Translations under genes and position numbers: made by a program | From: Pseudomonadota bacterium | GTDB taxonomy: Bacteria > Pseudomonadota > Alphaproteobacteria > Sphingomonadales > Sphingomonadaceae | Length of the DNA stretch: 64,000 nt | NCBI GenBank assembly: GCA_023400405.1 | Contig: JAEXFD010000030.1 | Span: 231,212 to 295,211, forward strand | Reading direction: 5' to 3' | Notes under the pieces: model-generated | Told to the model about the DNA's origin: nothing | The model's database searches: none | What the model saw: the letters and a program-made list of their open reading frames with translations, nothing else | In this document: piece after piece, positions 7,490 to 16,305 of the stretch | Layout of the letters: each line of letters begins with the position of its first letter | Numbering within the stretch: the first letter of the stretch is position 1

Positions 7490-8431
7490 ATGACCAAGAG
7501 AACGGCCTCCGCCACGATTTTCAGCCTCTCGGGCGAGCCGCCGGCGCATTTCAGGGCGGAGCCGGGCGACTCCACCCGCTTCGATGCGGCTTCACTGGTC
7601 AGCGACGAGGCGCGCGTCCCGTGCGCGCTGCGCAAGCTGACCACGGTCGGCGCGACGCTGCTGGTCGGCTGCGAGATTATGGAAGGCGTGGGGCTGGAAC
7701 TCGAGCTCGCCAATGGCCAGCGCCTGGCCGGCACGATCGCCTGGTCGATCGACGGCGCGGCCGGGTTCCTGTTCGAGGCGCCGATCGACGTGATCGGCAC
7801 GCTGGCGCGCACGCTCGCCGCGCTGCCGGCAGAGCGGCGCAGCGTGCCGCGCGTCGAATTGCGGCAAACCATTTGCGTGCGCCGCGGCAATCAGGTCGAA
7901 TTCACGCGCAGCCGCAACCTTTCGCAGGGCGGGGCCGGCATCGAGACGCAGATCGCGCTGCAATCGGGCGACCGGGTCCAGATCAATTTCGACGGCTTGA
8001 AGCCGCTCGACGGCGTCGTGCGCTGGTGCCGGGGCAGCCAGGCCGGCATCGCGTTCGAAGAGGACCTGCCCTGGCAAGTGCTGATGCCCTGGCTCCGTCA
8101 CGTCCAGCAGACCCCGCCGCACCCGGTCCGCGCCGCCGTGATCGGCGAACCCAGCGGACTGATCCCAGACCAGCGCGCGATCCGGCTCGACGCGCCGGCG
8201 CGGGTGCGCGAAGGATCGCGGTGGTGGAACGTCCGCATCCGCGCGATCACGCCGATGCTGGTCGAATTCGAAACGGCCGCCACCTTCGCGACAGGATCGC
8301 AGCTCTGGGTCTCGCTGCCCGGCATGGGCGGCGCTCCGGCGACAGTGATCGAAACCGATCGCAACCGCGTGCTGTGCGAGTTCCGCTTGGCCTTGCGCGA
8401 CCGCGACCTGGGCTTGATCGCCTCCCGCTGA
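7490..8431 (+). CDS. Multi-PilZ-domain protein, putative c-di-GMP effector
   Basis: A 313-residue soluble protein that appears to contain three PilZ-like barrels. Only the central one (about residues 110-200) has the full c-di-GMP-binding signature: RSVPR at 117-121 and NLSQGG at 143-148. The first (~1-105) and third (~205-313) segments look like PilZ folds but lack the arginine motif, so they may be structural. The expected role is a cytoplasmic c-di-GMP sensor controlling motility, surface or envelope functions. It stands alone between the GST gene and moeA. Confidence 0.8.
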   Translation: MTKRTASATIFSLSGEPPAHFRAEPGDSTRFDAASLVSDEARVPCALRKLTTVGATLLVGCEIMEGVGLELELANGQRLAGTIAWSIDGAAGFLFEAPIDVIGTLARTLAALPAERRSVPRVELRQTICVRRGNQVEFTRSRNLSQGGAGIETQIALQSGDRVQINFDGLKPLDGVVRWCRGSQAGIAFEEDLPWQVLMPWLRHVQQTPPHPVRAAVIGEPSGLIPDQRAIRLDAPARVREGSRWWNVRIRAITPMLVEFETAATFATGSQLWVSLPGMGGAPATVIETDRNRVLCEFRLALRDRDLGLIASR

Positions 8432-8471
8432 GACTGGCGCGGCGGCGCCGACCGGGCTAGCCCGATCCACG

Positions 8472-9659
8472 ATGTCGCCGCCGCTCCTCCCGCTCGATCA
8501 GGTCCAGTCGCGGTTGCTTGCGCTCGCGACGCCGGTCGAGGCGGTCCGCTGCTCGCTGGCCGAAGCGAGTGGGCGCTGGGCCGCGGCAGACCTGATCGCC
8601 CGACGGACCCAGCCGTCGTCCGATCTTTCGGCGATGGACGGCTATGCGATCCGCTTCGCCGATCTGCCCGGCCCCTGGCGCGTGGTCGGCGAGAGCGCCG
8701 CCGGCCGGCGCTATTCCGGCGAGATCGGGGCTGGCGAGGCGGTGCGGATCTTCACCGGCGCGGCGATGCCGGAGGGAAGCGACACTGTGCTCGTCCAGGA
8801 GGAAGCCGCACGCGACGGCGACAGGCTGGCGCTTGCCGGGGAAGGACCGGGCGCGCTGGGCCGCAACGTGCGACGGCGCGGGCTCGATTTCGCCGAGGGC
8901 GAGGTGCTGATCCGCGCGGGCGAACGGCTGACGCCGCCGCGGCTCGCCCTGGCCGCGATCGCCGGCCACGGCGCGCTGATCGTCCGGCGCAGAGTGCGCG
9001 TGGCGATCGCCGCCACCGGCGATGAGCTGGTGCCGCCGGGCGGGCCGATCGGCGATGCGGAGCTTCCCGAAACCAACCGGCTGATGCTCGCCGCCCAGCT
9101 CGCGGGGCTGCCGATCGAACTCATCGACCTCGGCATCCTGCCGGATCGCGCCGAAGTTCTGGAGGCGGCATTCCGCGACGTGCGATGCGACGTGCTCGTC
9201 ACTACCGGCGGCGCGTCGGTCGGCGATCACGACCTGGTGCGGCCGGCGCTGATCGCGGCGGGCGCGACGCTGGATTTCTGGCGGATCGCGCTGCGGCCGG
9301 GCAAGCCGATGCTGGCGGGCAAGCTCGGCGACGCGGTGGTGCTGGGACTGCCGGGAAACCCGGTGTCCGCGTTCGTCACGACGCTGCTGTTCGTCCGCCC
9401 GCTGGTCGCGCATTTGGCCGGCGCGGCCGATCCCTTCCCTCTCCCCCGCCGGGTTCCTCTCGCCGACGCATTGCCCGCCAACGGGCCGCGCACCGATTAT
9501 CTGCGCGCCGCGCTGATCGGCGGTGCCGCTTCGCCCGCCGCGATCCAGGACAGCTCGATGCTGCGCACCCTCGCCCGCGCCGAATGCCTGATCGTTCGCG
9601 AACCGGGCGCGGAGGCGGCGAAAGCGGGCGACTCGGCAGAAATCCTCGACCTCGCTTGA
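8472..9659 (+). CDS. moeA: Molybdopterin molybdenumtransferase
   Basis: MoeA inserts molybdate into adenylylated molybdopterin to complete the molybdenum cofactor. The 395-residue protein has the N-terminal DLSAMDGYAIR motif, the FTGAAMPEG segment, the MoCF-domain motif TTGGASVGDHD and the PGKPMLAGKL and GLPGNPVSAFV loops. Its stop codon overlaps the -35 element of the lexA promoter. With moaC upstream it forms a small Moco locus interrupted by the GST and PilZ genes. Confidence 0.94.
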   Translation: MSPPLLPLDQVQSRLLALATPVEAVRCSLAEASGRWAAADLIARRTQPSSDLSAMDGYAIRFADLPGPWRVVGESAAGRRYSGEIGAGEAVRIFTGAAMPEGSDTVLVQEEAARDGDRLALAGEGPGALGRNVRRRGLDFAEGEVLIRAGERLTPPRLALAAIAGHGALIVRRRVRVAIAATGDELVPPGGPIGDAELPETNRLMLAAQLAGLPIELIDLGILPDRAEVLEAAFRDVRCDVLVTTGGASVGDHDLVRPALIAAGATLDFWRIALRPGKPMLAGKLGDAVVLGLPGNPVSAFVTTLLFVRPLVAHLAGAADPFPLPRRVPLADALPANGPRTDYLRAALIGGAASPAAIQDSSMLRTLARAECLIVREPGAEAAKAGDSAEILDLA

Positions 9660-9683
9660 CAAGCGGCCGGAACATTGCATAAA
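9656..9683 (+). promoter_or_regulatory. Predicted lexA promoter
   Basis: A perfect -35 hexamer TTGACA at 9656-9661, overlapping the moeA stop codon, and a -10-like CATAAA at 9678-9683 are separated by 16 bases. Transcription would start near 9690, inside the LexA box immediately downstream, so bound LexA would block initiation. Confidence 0.65.
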
Positions 9684-9684
9684 C

Positions 9685-9699
9685 GTTCCCAGTCTGTTC
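9685..9699 (+). promoter_or_regulatory. LexA (SOS) box, alphaproteobacterial type
   Basis: GTTC-N7-GTTC (GTTCCCAGTCTGTTC) matches the direct-repeat operator known for alphaproteobacterial LexA. It lies 16 bases before the lexA start codon and just after the predicted -10 element, as expected for autoregulation. Confidence 0.85.
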
Positions 9700-9715
9700 T
9701 TGGAGGACCCTGCCG

Positions 9716-10399
9716 ATGCTCACGCGCAAGCAGCACGAGCTCATCTGCTTCATCGCCGATCGCCTCGAAGCGACGGGGGTTTCGCCCTCGTTCGAGGAGA
9801 TGAAGGAGGCGCTCGACCTCAAGTCCAAGTCCGGCGTCCATCGCCTGATCTCGGCGCTCGAGGAGCGGCAGTTCATCCGCCGCCTGCCCAATCGGGCCCG
9901 CGCGCTCGAAGTGCTGCGGATGCCCGAGCGCGGCGAGGTGAAGAAGGCTGGCGGCATCGCCAAACCCTCCGTCGTCCAGTCCCCCGCGTCGAGCTACTCG
10001 CCGCCCCCGCCGGCCAATGACGTGGTCGAGATTCCGCTGCATGGCCGGATCGCGGCAGGTACGCCGATCGAGGCGCTCGAAGGTTCGACGATGCTGCCGG
10101 TGCCCGCCGCGCTGCTCGGCGCCGGCGAGCATTATGCCCTCGAAGTCGCCGGCGATTCGATGGTCGAGGCCGGGATCCTCGACGGCGATTATGCGCTGAT
10201 CCGCCGCACCGACATCGCCCGCGACGGCGAGATCGTCGTCGCGCTGATCGACGATGCCGAGGCGACGCTCAAATATTTCCGCAAGGAAGGCGCGATGGTC
10301 CGGCTCGATCCGGCCAACCGCGACTATAACGCCCAGCGCTACCGGCCCGATCAGGTCCGCGTTCAGGGCAGGCTGGCGGGGCTGCTGCGGCGTTATTGA
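9716..10399 (+). CDS. lexA: SOS-response repressor and self-cleaving protease
   Basis: LexA represses DNA-damage genes and inactivates itself by autocleavage when RecA is activated. The 227-residue protein has an N-terminal winged helix (residues 1-65), a linker rich in serine and proline, and a C-terminal S24 peptidase domain. The scissile Ala114-Gly115 (RIAAGTP), catalytic Ser148 (AGDSMVEAG) and Lys186 (EATLKYF) are present. GGAGGA precedes the ATG by eight bases. The gene converges with comEC, and their 3' ends overlap by seven bases. Confidence 0.97.
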   Translation: MLTRKQHELICFIADRLEATGVSPSFEEMKEALDLKSKSGVHRLISALEERQFIRRLPNRARALEVLRMPERGEVKKAGGIAKPSVVQSPASSYSPPPPANDVVEIPLHGRIAAGTPIEALEGSTMLPVPAALLGAGEHYALEVAGDSMVEAGILDGDYALIRRTDIARDGEIVVALIDDAEATLKYFRKEGAMVRLDPANRDYNAQRYRPDQVRVQGRLAGLLRRY

Positions 10400-12591
10400 G
10401 AGTCTGACTGGCGTCGCCTGAAGCGGCTCGGCCGCCGTCTCTCCGTCGTCTGCGTTTCGCGGGGCGGCTGGACGCTCGGCGGATGACGCCAAGGATGTTC
10501 GCCGGGGCCGCGGACGGTGGTGACGCGGCCCGCGGCGAAAGCGATCGCGACGCCGCCGGTTTTCGCTAGCGTCGGGCGGTCGAGCTTGAGCCAGCGCGGC
10601 ACGCAGGCGGCGGGCAAGCGGCGATCGCTGACCATGATATCGGACGCGCGGCAGGCGGCGATCGTCTCGGCCCAGGGCAACACATAAGCGCTGCGCGTCG
10701 CGGCGATGCGCCAAATGCGGCCACCGGCGCGGTGATCGATCAGGCACAGATCGGGACTGCAGACGATGCCCGGCTGACCGGCCATATCGACGAGCTGGTC
10801 ATCGACGCCGCCATTCTCGCCCAGCATGGCGCGGGTATAATCCCCCGCCCGATCGCGGAGCAGCGCCATGCTGCCGTCGCCCATGCGAATCGCGAGGTGG
10901 CGGCCGTCGCCGGTGACGATCAGGTCGGGCGGCGGGGTGAGCAGTGCCCAGACGAGCCCCGCGGCAAGCGGCACGGCGCCGGCCCAGCGCACCCGGCCGT
11001 GCCAGAGCGCGAGCCAGAGACCGCCAGCGACCATCAGCGCGAAGGCGCCGCCGGGCATCGCCGGCAAGGGGGCAACCGCTCCCGGCGCATGGGCCGTGGT
11101 CCGCGCGATCCAGAGGAGCAGGTCAAGCGCGCGGGCGGTGAGCCACCAGAAGGGGCCGCCGGCACCGATCAGGTCGAAGAGCAGTGCGAGCGCCTCGAGC
11201 GGCATCACCACGAAGGTAGTCAGCGGAATCGCAACGATATTGGCGATGGCGCCGTAAAAGCCGGTCTGGTGGAAATGGAACAGCGCGATTGGCATCAGTG
11301 CCAGCTCGACGACCAGGCCGGTGAGCAGCAGCGAGCCGAGTTCGCGCAGCAGCTTGGCGCGCCGCCCCTCCTCGCGCTTGCCGAACCAGCGCTGCATCGT
11401 CGCGCTTTCGTGCAGCGCGACGATCGCGGTGACGGCGGCGAAGCTGAGCTGAAAGCTGGGCCCTGCCAGCGCTTCGGGCCAGAGCAGCAGCACGACGACT
11501 GCTCCCGCCGCGACCAGGCGCAGGGTCAGCGCCTCGCGGCCGAGACTGAGCGCGAGCAGTACCATCAGGGCGGCGACGCAGGAGCGGATCGTCGGCACCT
11601 CTGCGCCGGTGAGCCAGGTATAGCCGATCGCCGCCAGCGCCCCCGCCCCCGCAGCGACAAGCGGCAGGCGCCAGCGCAGCGCCAGGAAGGGGCTGAGCGC
11701 GAGCAGGCGCAGCACGATCAGCATGGCCGCGGCGGTGACCGCCGTGACGTGCAGTCCGCTCACCGACAGGAGGTGCGCCAGGCCCGAGCGCTGCATCGCC
11801 TTGACGTCGTCGAGCGCGATCGCGCCCTGGTCGCCGGTGGCGAGCGCGCTGGCGATGCCGCCGCCGCTGCCGGGGAGGTTCGCCTGGATATGGGCCGAGA
11901 GCGACGCGCGCAGGTCCGCACCACGGGCCGCACCGGGCTGAAGGATCTCGACCGGCGCGAAGCCCTTGCCGGTGGCGCCGAGCCCGGCGAACCAGGCGAC
12001 GCGGGCGAAATCATAGGCGCCTGGTACCGAGGGTTCGGGTGGCGCCATCAGACGTGCGCGCAGCCGCACTTGAGCGCCGGGCGTGAGGCCGGCAGGGGCA
12101 TCGGCCTGGGCGAGGTTCACGCGCACCCGTGGCGGCAGGTCCGCCCTGCCGGGTCGCAGCGTCACCCGCACCAGTTCGCGCGCCGGCAGCGGCTCGACTC
12201 GCTCGACCTGCGCCGTAAGCGTGACGATCGCCGGCCGCGCCAGCACCGGCGCCGCGACTCGCTCGGCGCGCCACCAGGCAAGCGCGCAACCCGCCGCGAC
12301 GGCCAGCCCGCCGATCAGCAGCGCCCTGCCCGTCCTTCCCGGCATCGCCAGCCCGAGCAGCGCCACCGCTGTTGCCGCAAGGATCAGCCCGCTCCAGCGC
12401 GCCGCATCGGGAAGCACGAACCAGCCGGCGATTCCCGCTCCGAGCGCCACCGGCAGCCAAAGCGGCAACTGGCCGCGCTCGCTCTCCAGCCAGCGCTCGA
12501 TCGCCGCCGAACCCTGGCGAATCCGGGTGCGAGCCTCCATTTGTAGGTGGCCAAGGTGCGTGCTAGGGGCCTCGGCGGCTGGATCGGCCAT
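10393..12591 (-). CDS. comEC: ComEC/Rec2-family DNA uptake channel protein
   Basis: A 732-residue inner-membrane protein whose family conducts single-stranded DNA into the cytoplasm during natural transformation. It has an N-terminal hydrophobic hairpin, a soluble OB-like region (~100-220) and the Competence domain with the HLLSVSGLHVTAV signature and many membrane helices. The C-terminal ~130 residues lie where a metallo-beta-lactamase-like nuclease domain is found in longer ComEC proteins, but I see no HxHxDH metal site, so that domain is absent or degenerate. ATG 12591 and ATG 12540 are both possible starts. It is divergent from gltX. Confidence 0.87.
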   Translation of the reverse strand: MADPAAEAPSTHLGHLQMEARTRIRQGSAAIERWLESERGQLPLWLPVALGAGIAGWFVLPDAARWSGLILAATAVALLGLAMPGRTGRALLIGGLAVAAGCALAWWRAERVAAPVLARPAIVTLTAQVERVEPLPARELVRVTLRPGRADLPPRVRVNLAQADAPAGLTPGAQVRLRARLMAPPEPSVPGAYDFARVAWFAGLGATGKGFAPVEILQPGAARGADLRASLSAHIQANLPGSGGGIASALATGDQGAIALDDVKAMQRSGLAHLLSVSGLHVTAVTAAAMLIVLRLLALSPFLALRWRLPLVAAGAGALAAIGYTWLTGAEVPTIRSCVAALMVLLALSLGREALTLRLVAAGAVVVLLLWPEALAGPSFQLSFAAVTAIVALHESATMQRWFGKREEGRRAKLLRELGSLLLTGLVVELALMPIALFHFHQTGFYGAIANIVAIPLTTFVVMPLEALALLFDLIGAGGPFWWLTARALDLLLWIARTTAHAPGAVAPLPAMPGGAFALMVAGGLWLALWHGRVRWAGAVPLAAGLVWALLTPPPDLIVTGDGRHLAIRMGDGSMALLRDRAGDYTRAMLGENGGVDDQLVDMAGQPGIVCSPDLCLIDHRAGGRIWRIAATRSAYVLPWAETIAACRASDIMVSDRRLPAACVPRWLKLDRPTLAKTGGVAIAFAAGRVTTVRGPGEHPWRHPPSVQPPRETQTTERRRPSRFRRRQSDSQ

Positions 12592-12619
12592 CGATCATCA
12601 AGTCTGGGAGCATGCGCGG

Positions 12620-14053
12620 TTGAGCGCAACATCTGATACGCCCGTGGCGGGTTCGGGAACGCCGGTCGTCACCCGGTTCGCACCGTCGCCCACCGGTTTC
12701 CTCCATATCGGCGGCGCGCGCACCGCGCTGTTCAACCTGCTGTTCGCCCGCCATCATGGCGGCAAGTTCCTGCTGCGCATCGAGGATACCGATCGCGCGC
12801 GCTCGACCCAGCCGGCGATCGACGCGATCCTCGACGGGATGCGCTGGCTCGGCCTCGATTGGGACGGCGACGAAGTCTTCCAGTTCGCCCGCGCAGAGCG
12901 CCATGCCGAAGTCGCGCGGCAGATGGTCGAACAGGGCGCGGCCTATCGCTGCTACCTGAGCCAGGACGAGCTCGCCGCGATGCGCGCCGAGGCCGAGGCC
13001 GCGAAGAAGCCGCTGCGCATCTGCTCGCCCTGGCGCGAGCGCGAGAATCCCGATGCCGATGCCTCCTATGTCATCCGGCTCAAGGCGCCGAGCGAGGGCG
13101 CGACGACGATCCGCGATCTCGTCCAGGGCGAAGTGACCGTTCAGAACAGCGAGATCGACGACCTGGTGCTGCTGCGCTCCGACGGGACGCCGACCTATAT
13201 GCTCGCCGTGGTGGTCGACGATCACGATATGGGCGTGACCCACGTCATCCGCGGCGACGATCACCTCAACAACGCCTTCCGCCAGCTGCCAATCTATCGC
13301 GCAATGGGCTGGCCGGAACCGCAATATGCCCATATCCCGCTGATCCACGGCGCGGACGGCGCCAAGCTTTCCAAGCGACACGGCGCGCTGGGCGTCGATG
13401 CCTATCGCGACGAATTGGGCATCCTGCCCGAGGCGCTGTCCAACTATCTCCTCCGCCTCGGCTGGGGCCATGGCGACGACGAGATCATCAGCCGCGAGCA
13501 GGCAATCGAGTGGTTCGATCTTGCCGGTGTTGGAAAATCACCAAGCCGGTTCGACCTGAAGAAGCTCGAGAACCTGAACGGTCATTATATCCGCTCGTCG
13601 GATGACGGCCGGCTCGCCGATCTCGTCGCCACGCGGCTGCCGTTCGAGGCGAGCGCGGAACAGCGCGATCTTCTGCGCCGCAGCATGGCCGCCCTGAAGC
13701 CGCGCGCGGCGAATCTCATCGAGTTGCGCGACGGCGCGATGTTCCTTTTTCGCACACGCCCACTGGAATTGGACGGCGATGCGGCGCCTCTGCTAGAGGG
13801 CGGCGCACGGGCGCTGCTGGCTCAGTTGCATACCGCGCTTGACGGCGTGAAAAGCTGGGATACGGAAGCGCTCGAAGCTGCGGTACGCACCGTTGCTGAG
13901 GATGCCGGGGTGAAGCTCGGCGCGGCTGCGCAACCGTTGCGCGCGGCGCTGACCGGGCGACGCACCTCTCCGGGCATCTTCGACGTTCTGGCCTTGCTGG
14001 GACGCGAGGAGAGTCTGGCGCGCATCCGCGACCAGATGACCGTGCCCGCCTGA
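12620..14053 (+). CDS. gltX: Glutamyl-tRNA synthetase
   Basis: GltX charges tRNA-Glu with glutamate in the cytoplasm. The class I signatures are present: the HIGH-like motif in FAPSPTGFLHIGGARTAL and the KMSKS-like motif in GAKLSKRHGALGV. The chosen TTG at 12620 gives 477 residues, the usual length, and follows GGAG at 12607-12610; GTG 12644 is the alternative. Alphaproteobacteria often have two GltX copies, one of which may also make Glu-tRNA-Gln for amidation; which copy this is cannot be told here. gltA follows after 27 bases and may be co-transcribed. Confidence 0.95.
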   Translation: MSATSDTPVAGSGTPVVTRFAPSPTGFLHIGGARTALFNLLFARHHGGKFLLRIEDTDRARSTQPAIDAILDGMRWLGLDWDGDEVFQFARAERHAEVARQMVEQGAAYRCYLSQDELAAMRAEAEAAKKPLRICSPWRERENPDADASYVIRLKAPSEGATTIRDLVQGEVTVQNSEIDDLVLLRSDGTPTYMLAVVVDDHDMGVTHVIRGDDHLNNAFRQLPIYRAMGWPEPQYAHIPLIHGADGAKLSKRHGALGVDAYRDELGILPEALSNYLLRLGWGHGDDEIISREQAIEWFDLAGVGKSPSRFDLKKLENLNGHYIRSSDDGRLADLVATRLPFEASAEQRDLLRRSMAALKPRAANLIELRDGAMFLFRTRPLELDGDAAPLLEGGARALLAQLHTALDGVKSWDTEALEAAVRTVAEDAGVKLGAAAQPLRAALTGRRTSPGIFDVLALLGREESLARIRDQMTVPA

Positions 14054-14080
14054 AAATCGGGTCAAGGAAGGAAGACGAGA

Positions 14081-15364
14081 ATGAGCGAGACTGCCAAGCT
14101 GCAGGTTGCGGGTAAGGAAGTCGAATATCCGGTCCTTTCGGGCAGCGTCGGCCCCGACGTGATCGATATCCGCAAGCTCTATGGCCAGACCGGCACCTTC
14201 ACCTATGATCCGGGCTTCACTTCGACCGCGTCGTGCGAATCGGGCCTGACCTATATCGATGGCGACGAGGGCGTGCTGCTCCACCGCGGCTACCCGATCG
14301 GCCAGCTCGCCGAAGAATCGAGCTTCATGGAAGTCGCCTATCTGCTCCTGAACGGCGAGCTGCCGAGCCAGGACGAATATGCGAAGTTCACGCGCACGAT
14401 CACGCGCCACACCATGCTGCACGAGCAGCTCGCCACCTTCTATCGTGGGTTCCGCCGCGATGCGCACCCGATGGCGGTGATGTGCGGCGTGGTCGGCGCG
14501 CTTTCGGCCTTCTATCACGATTCGACCGACATCACCGATCCGCACCAGCGGATGATCGCCAGCCACCGGCTGATCGCGAAGATGCCGACGATCGCGGCGA
14601 TGGCCTATAAGTACAGCGTCGGCCAGCCCTTCCTCTATCCGCAGAACGACCTGAGCTATACCGGCAACTTCCTGCGGATGACCTTCGGCGTTCCGGCCGA
14701 GACCTATGAGGTCAATCCGGTGATCGAGAAAGCACTGGACCGGATCTTCATCCTCCACGCCGATCACGAGCAGAACGCTTCGACCTCGACCGTGCGCCTC
14801 GCCGGCTCGTCGGGCGCCAACCCCTTCGCCTGCATCGCGGCGGGCATCGCGTGCCTGTGGGGCCCGGCGCATGGCGGGGCCAACGAAGCGGCGCTCAACA
14901 TGCTGCACGAGATCGGCCGGCCCGAGCGCATCCCCGAGTTCATCGCGCGCGCGAAGGACAAGAACGATCCGTTCCGCCTGATGGGCTTCGGCCACCGCGT
15001 CTACAAGAACTACGATCCCCGCGCGACCGTGATGCAGAAGACGGTGCGCGAAGTGTTCGCGGCGATGAACGTCTCCGATCCGGTGTTCGACGTGGCGCTG
15101 CAGCTCGAGGAAATGGCACTCAAGGACGATTATTTCATCGAGAAGAAGCTGTTCCCGAACGTCGATTTCTATTCGGGCGTGATCCTGTCCGCGATCGGCT
15201 TCCCGACGACGATGTTCACCGCGCTGTTCGCCCTCGCCCGCACCGTCGGCTGGGTGGCGCAATGGAACGAGATGATCTCGGACCCCGACCAGAAGATCGG
15301 CCGCCCGCGCCAGCTCTATACCGGCCCGACCCAGCGCGATTACGTTTCGATCGACAAGCGCTAA
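14081..15364 (+). CDS. gltA: Citrate synthase (type II)
   Basis: This enzyme condenses oxaloacetate with acetyl-CoA to start the TCA cycle. The 427-residue length and sequence fit the hexameric, NADH-sensitive Gram-negative type. Visible motifs include the catalytic-histidine region FILHADHEQNAST, the WGPAHGGANEA loop and the GFGHRVYKNYDPRA signature. The ATG at 14081 follows AAGGAAG. It is followed by a long inverted repeat that probably ends the gltX-gltA unit. Confidence 0.97.
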   Translation: MSETAKLQVAGKEVEYPVLSGSVGPDVIDIRKLYGQTGTFTYDPGFTSTASCESGLTYIDGDEGVLLHRGYPIGQLAEESSFMEVAYLLLNGELPSQDEYAKFTRTITRHTMLHEQLATFYRGFRRDAHPMAVMCGVVGALSAFYHDSTDITDPHQRMIASHRLIAKMPTIAAMAYKYSVGQPFLYPQNDLSYTGNFLRMTFGVPAETYEVNPVIEKALDRIFILHADHEQNASTSTVRLAGSSGANPFACIAAGIACLWGPAHGGANEAALNMLHEIGRPERIPEFIARAKDKNDPFRLMGFGHRVYKNYDPRATVMQKTVREVFAAMNVSDPVFDVALQLEEMALKDDYFIEKKLFPNVDFYSGVILSAIGFPTTMFTALFALARTVGWVAQWNEMISDPDQKIGRPRQLYTGPTQRDYVSIDKR

Positions 15365-15386
15365 GGCGGGGCAAGCCCTGAAGGAA

Positions 15387-15492
15387 ACTGCTCCCCGGCG
15401 AAGGCCGGGGCCCAGTTGCCGACGGGTGCGAGATCATCCCATCGCTTCAGCCGCGCGGAAGCTGGGCCCGGGCCTTCGCCGGGGAGCAGCTT
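15387..15492. repeat. Long imperfect inverted repeat after gltA
   Basis: Arms of about 32 bases at 15387-15418 and 15459-15492 read CTGCTCCCCGGCGAAGGCC... and its near-complement ...GGCCTTCGCCGGGGAGCAG, around a ~40-base loop. Each arm also contains internal short palindromes (CCCCGGCGAAGGCCGGGG). The size and structure are those of a REP-like dispersed element, which may also act as a terminator for gltA. Confidence 0.7.
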
Positions 15493-15579
15493 GTGACGAC
15501 CGGAGACCTCGCCACATCCGGCTTCCGCCGCGACGTTAGCCGCGTTAATTCCTCCTGGCCCTATCCGGAGACGCGACTC

Positions 15580-15810
15580 ATGCGCCAGGCCATCCTGTCC
15601 TTGATCGGCATCTTCGCGCTGCTGTTCGGCATGTTGTTCGTGCTGCAGGGCCTGGGCGCGGTGCGCTGGCCGGCGAGCAGCATGATGATCGGCAGCCAGA
15701 CCTGGGTGATCCGTGGCGGCGTCCTGATGCTCGTCGGCGCGGTGCTGATCGGCGGCGCGCGCCTGCTGCCTCGGCGCGCCGGGAGAAGCACGCTCCGAGA
15801 CAGCGAGTGA
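15580..15810 (+). CDS. Small two-helix membrane protein, hypothetical
   Basis: A 76-residue protein I do not recognise. It has two hydrophobic segments (LSLIGIFALLFGMLFVLQG and GGVLMLVGAVLIGGARLL) joined by a short hydrophilic loop, and an arginine-rich C terminus likely facing the cytoplasm. The ATG at 15580 is chosen because CCGGAG lies nine bases upstream; an earlier in-frame ATG would start inside the preceding inverted repeat. No partner is evident in its neighbourhood. Confidence 0.6.
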   Translation: MRQAILSLIGIFALLFGMLFVLQGLGAVRWPASSMMIGSQTWVIRGGVLMLVGAVLIGGARLLPRRAGRSTLRDSE

Positions 15811-15909
15811 TCCGCCAAGATTAACCTCAGCCGACCCGTCGGTTCAGCAACCCGATCGCGTCCCGCGCGTACAACAGGCCACATGCGGGACACGAGAGGA
15901 GAATCGACC

Positions 15910-16242
15910 ATGAACCTGTCCAAGATGATCGCCGCCGCCGCGCTGGCCTTTGTCGGCGTTGCGAGCGCCACCACACCGGCCACCGCCGCCCCGGCCGCGA
16001 GTGCGACGCTGGTGAGCGCTGCAATTGAAGCGCCGGCGGCGCAGGATTGGCGCTATCGCGATCGCGACTACCGGCGCGATTATCGCCACGATCGACGCGA
16101 CTGGCGCCGTGACCGCTGGGAGCGCGAGCGCCGCCATCGTTGGGAGCGTGCCCGCTGGGAGCGCAACCGCTATTATCGCGGCAATCGCCATTGCCGGACC
16201 GAATGGCACCACGGCCGCCGCACGACCGTCTGCTACCGCTAA
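15910..16242 (+). CDS. Secreted arginine/tryptophan/tyrosine-rich small protein
   Basis: A 110-residue protein with a signal peptide (AAAALAFVGVASATTPATA-A) and a strongly biased mature domain made mostly of Arg, Asp, Tyr, Trp, His and Glu, ending in a short part with two cysteines (NRHCRTEW and TVCYR). The ATG at 15910 follows AGAGGAG. Comparable RYRDRDYRRD-type secreted proteins are common hypotheticals in sphingomonads; the charge pattern suggests interaction with the envelope or with polyanions, which is inference. Confidence 0.72.
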   Translation: MNLSKMIAAAALAFVGVASATTPATAAPAASATLVSAAIEAPAAQDWRYRDRDYRRDYRHDRRDWRRDRWERERRHRWERARWERNRYYRGNRHCRTEWHHGRRTTVCYR

Positions 16243-16305
16243 TCTCGTGGATCAAGGTGAAGGGCGCTCGCTGATCGGCGGGCGCCCTTCGCGCATCCGC
16301 GGCGT

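Noticed and set aside
10732..12546. A 604-codon forward open frame opposite comEC
   Set aside because: The protein is Arg/Gln/His-rich and matches nothing recognisable, while the opposite frame is a clear ComEC.
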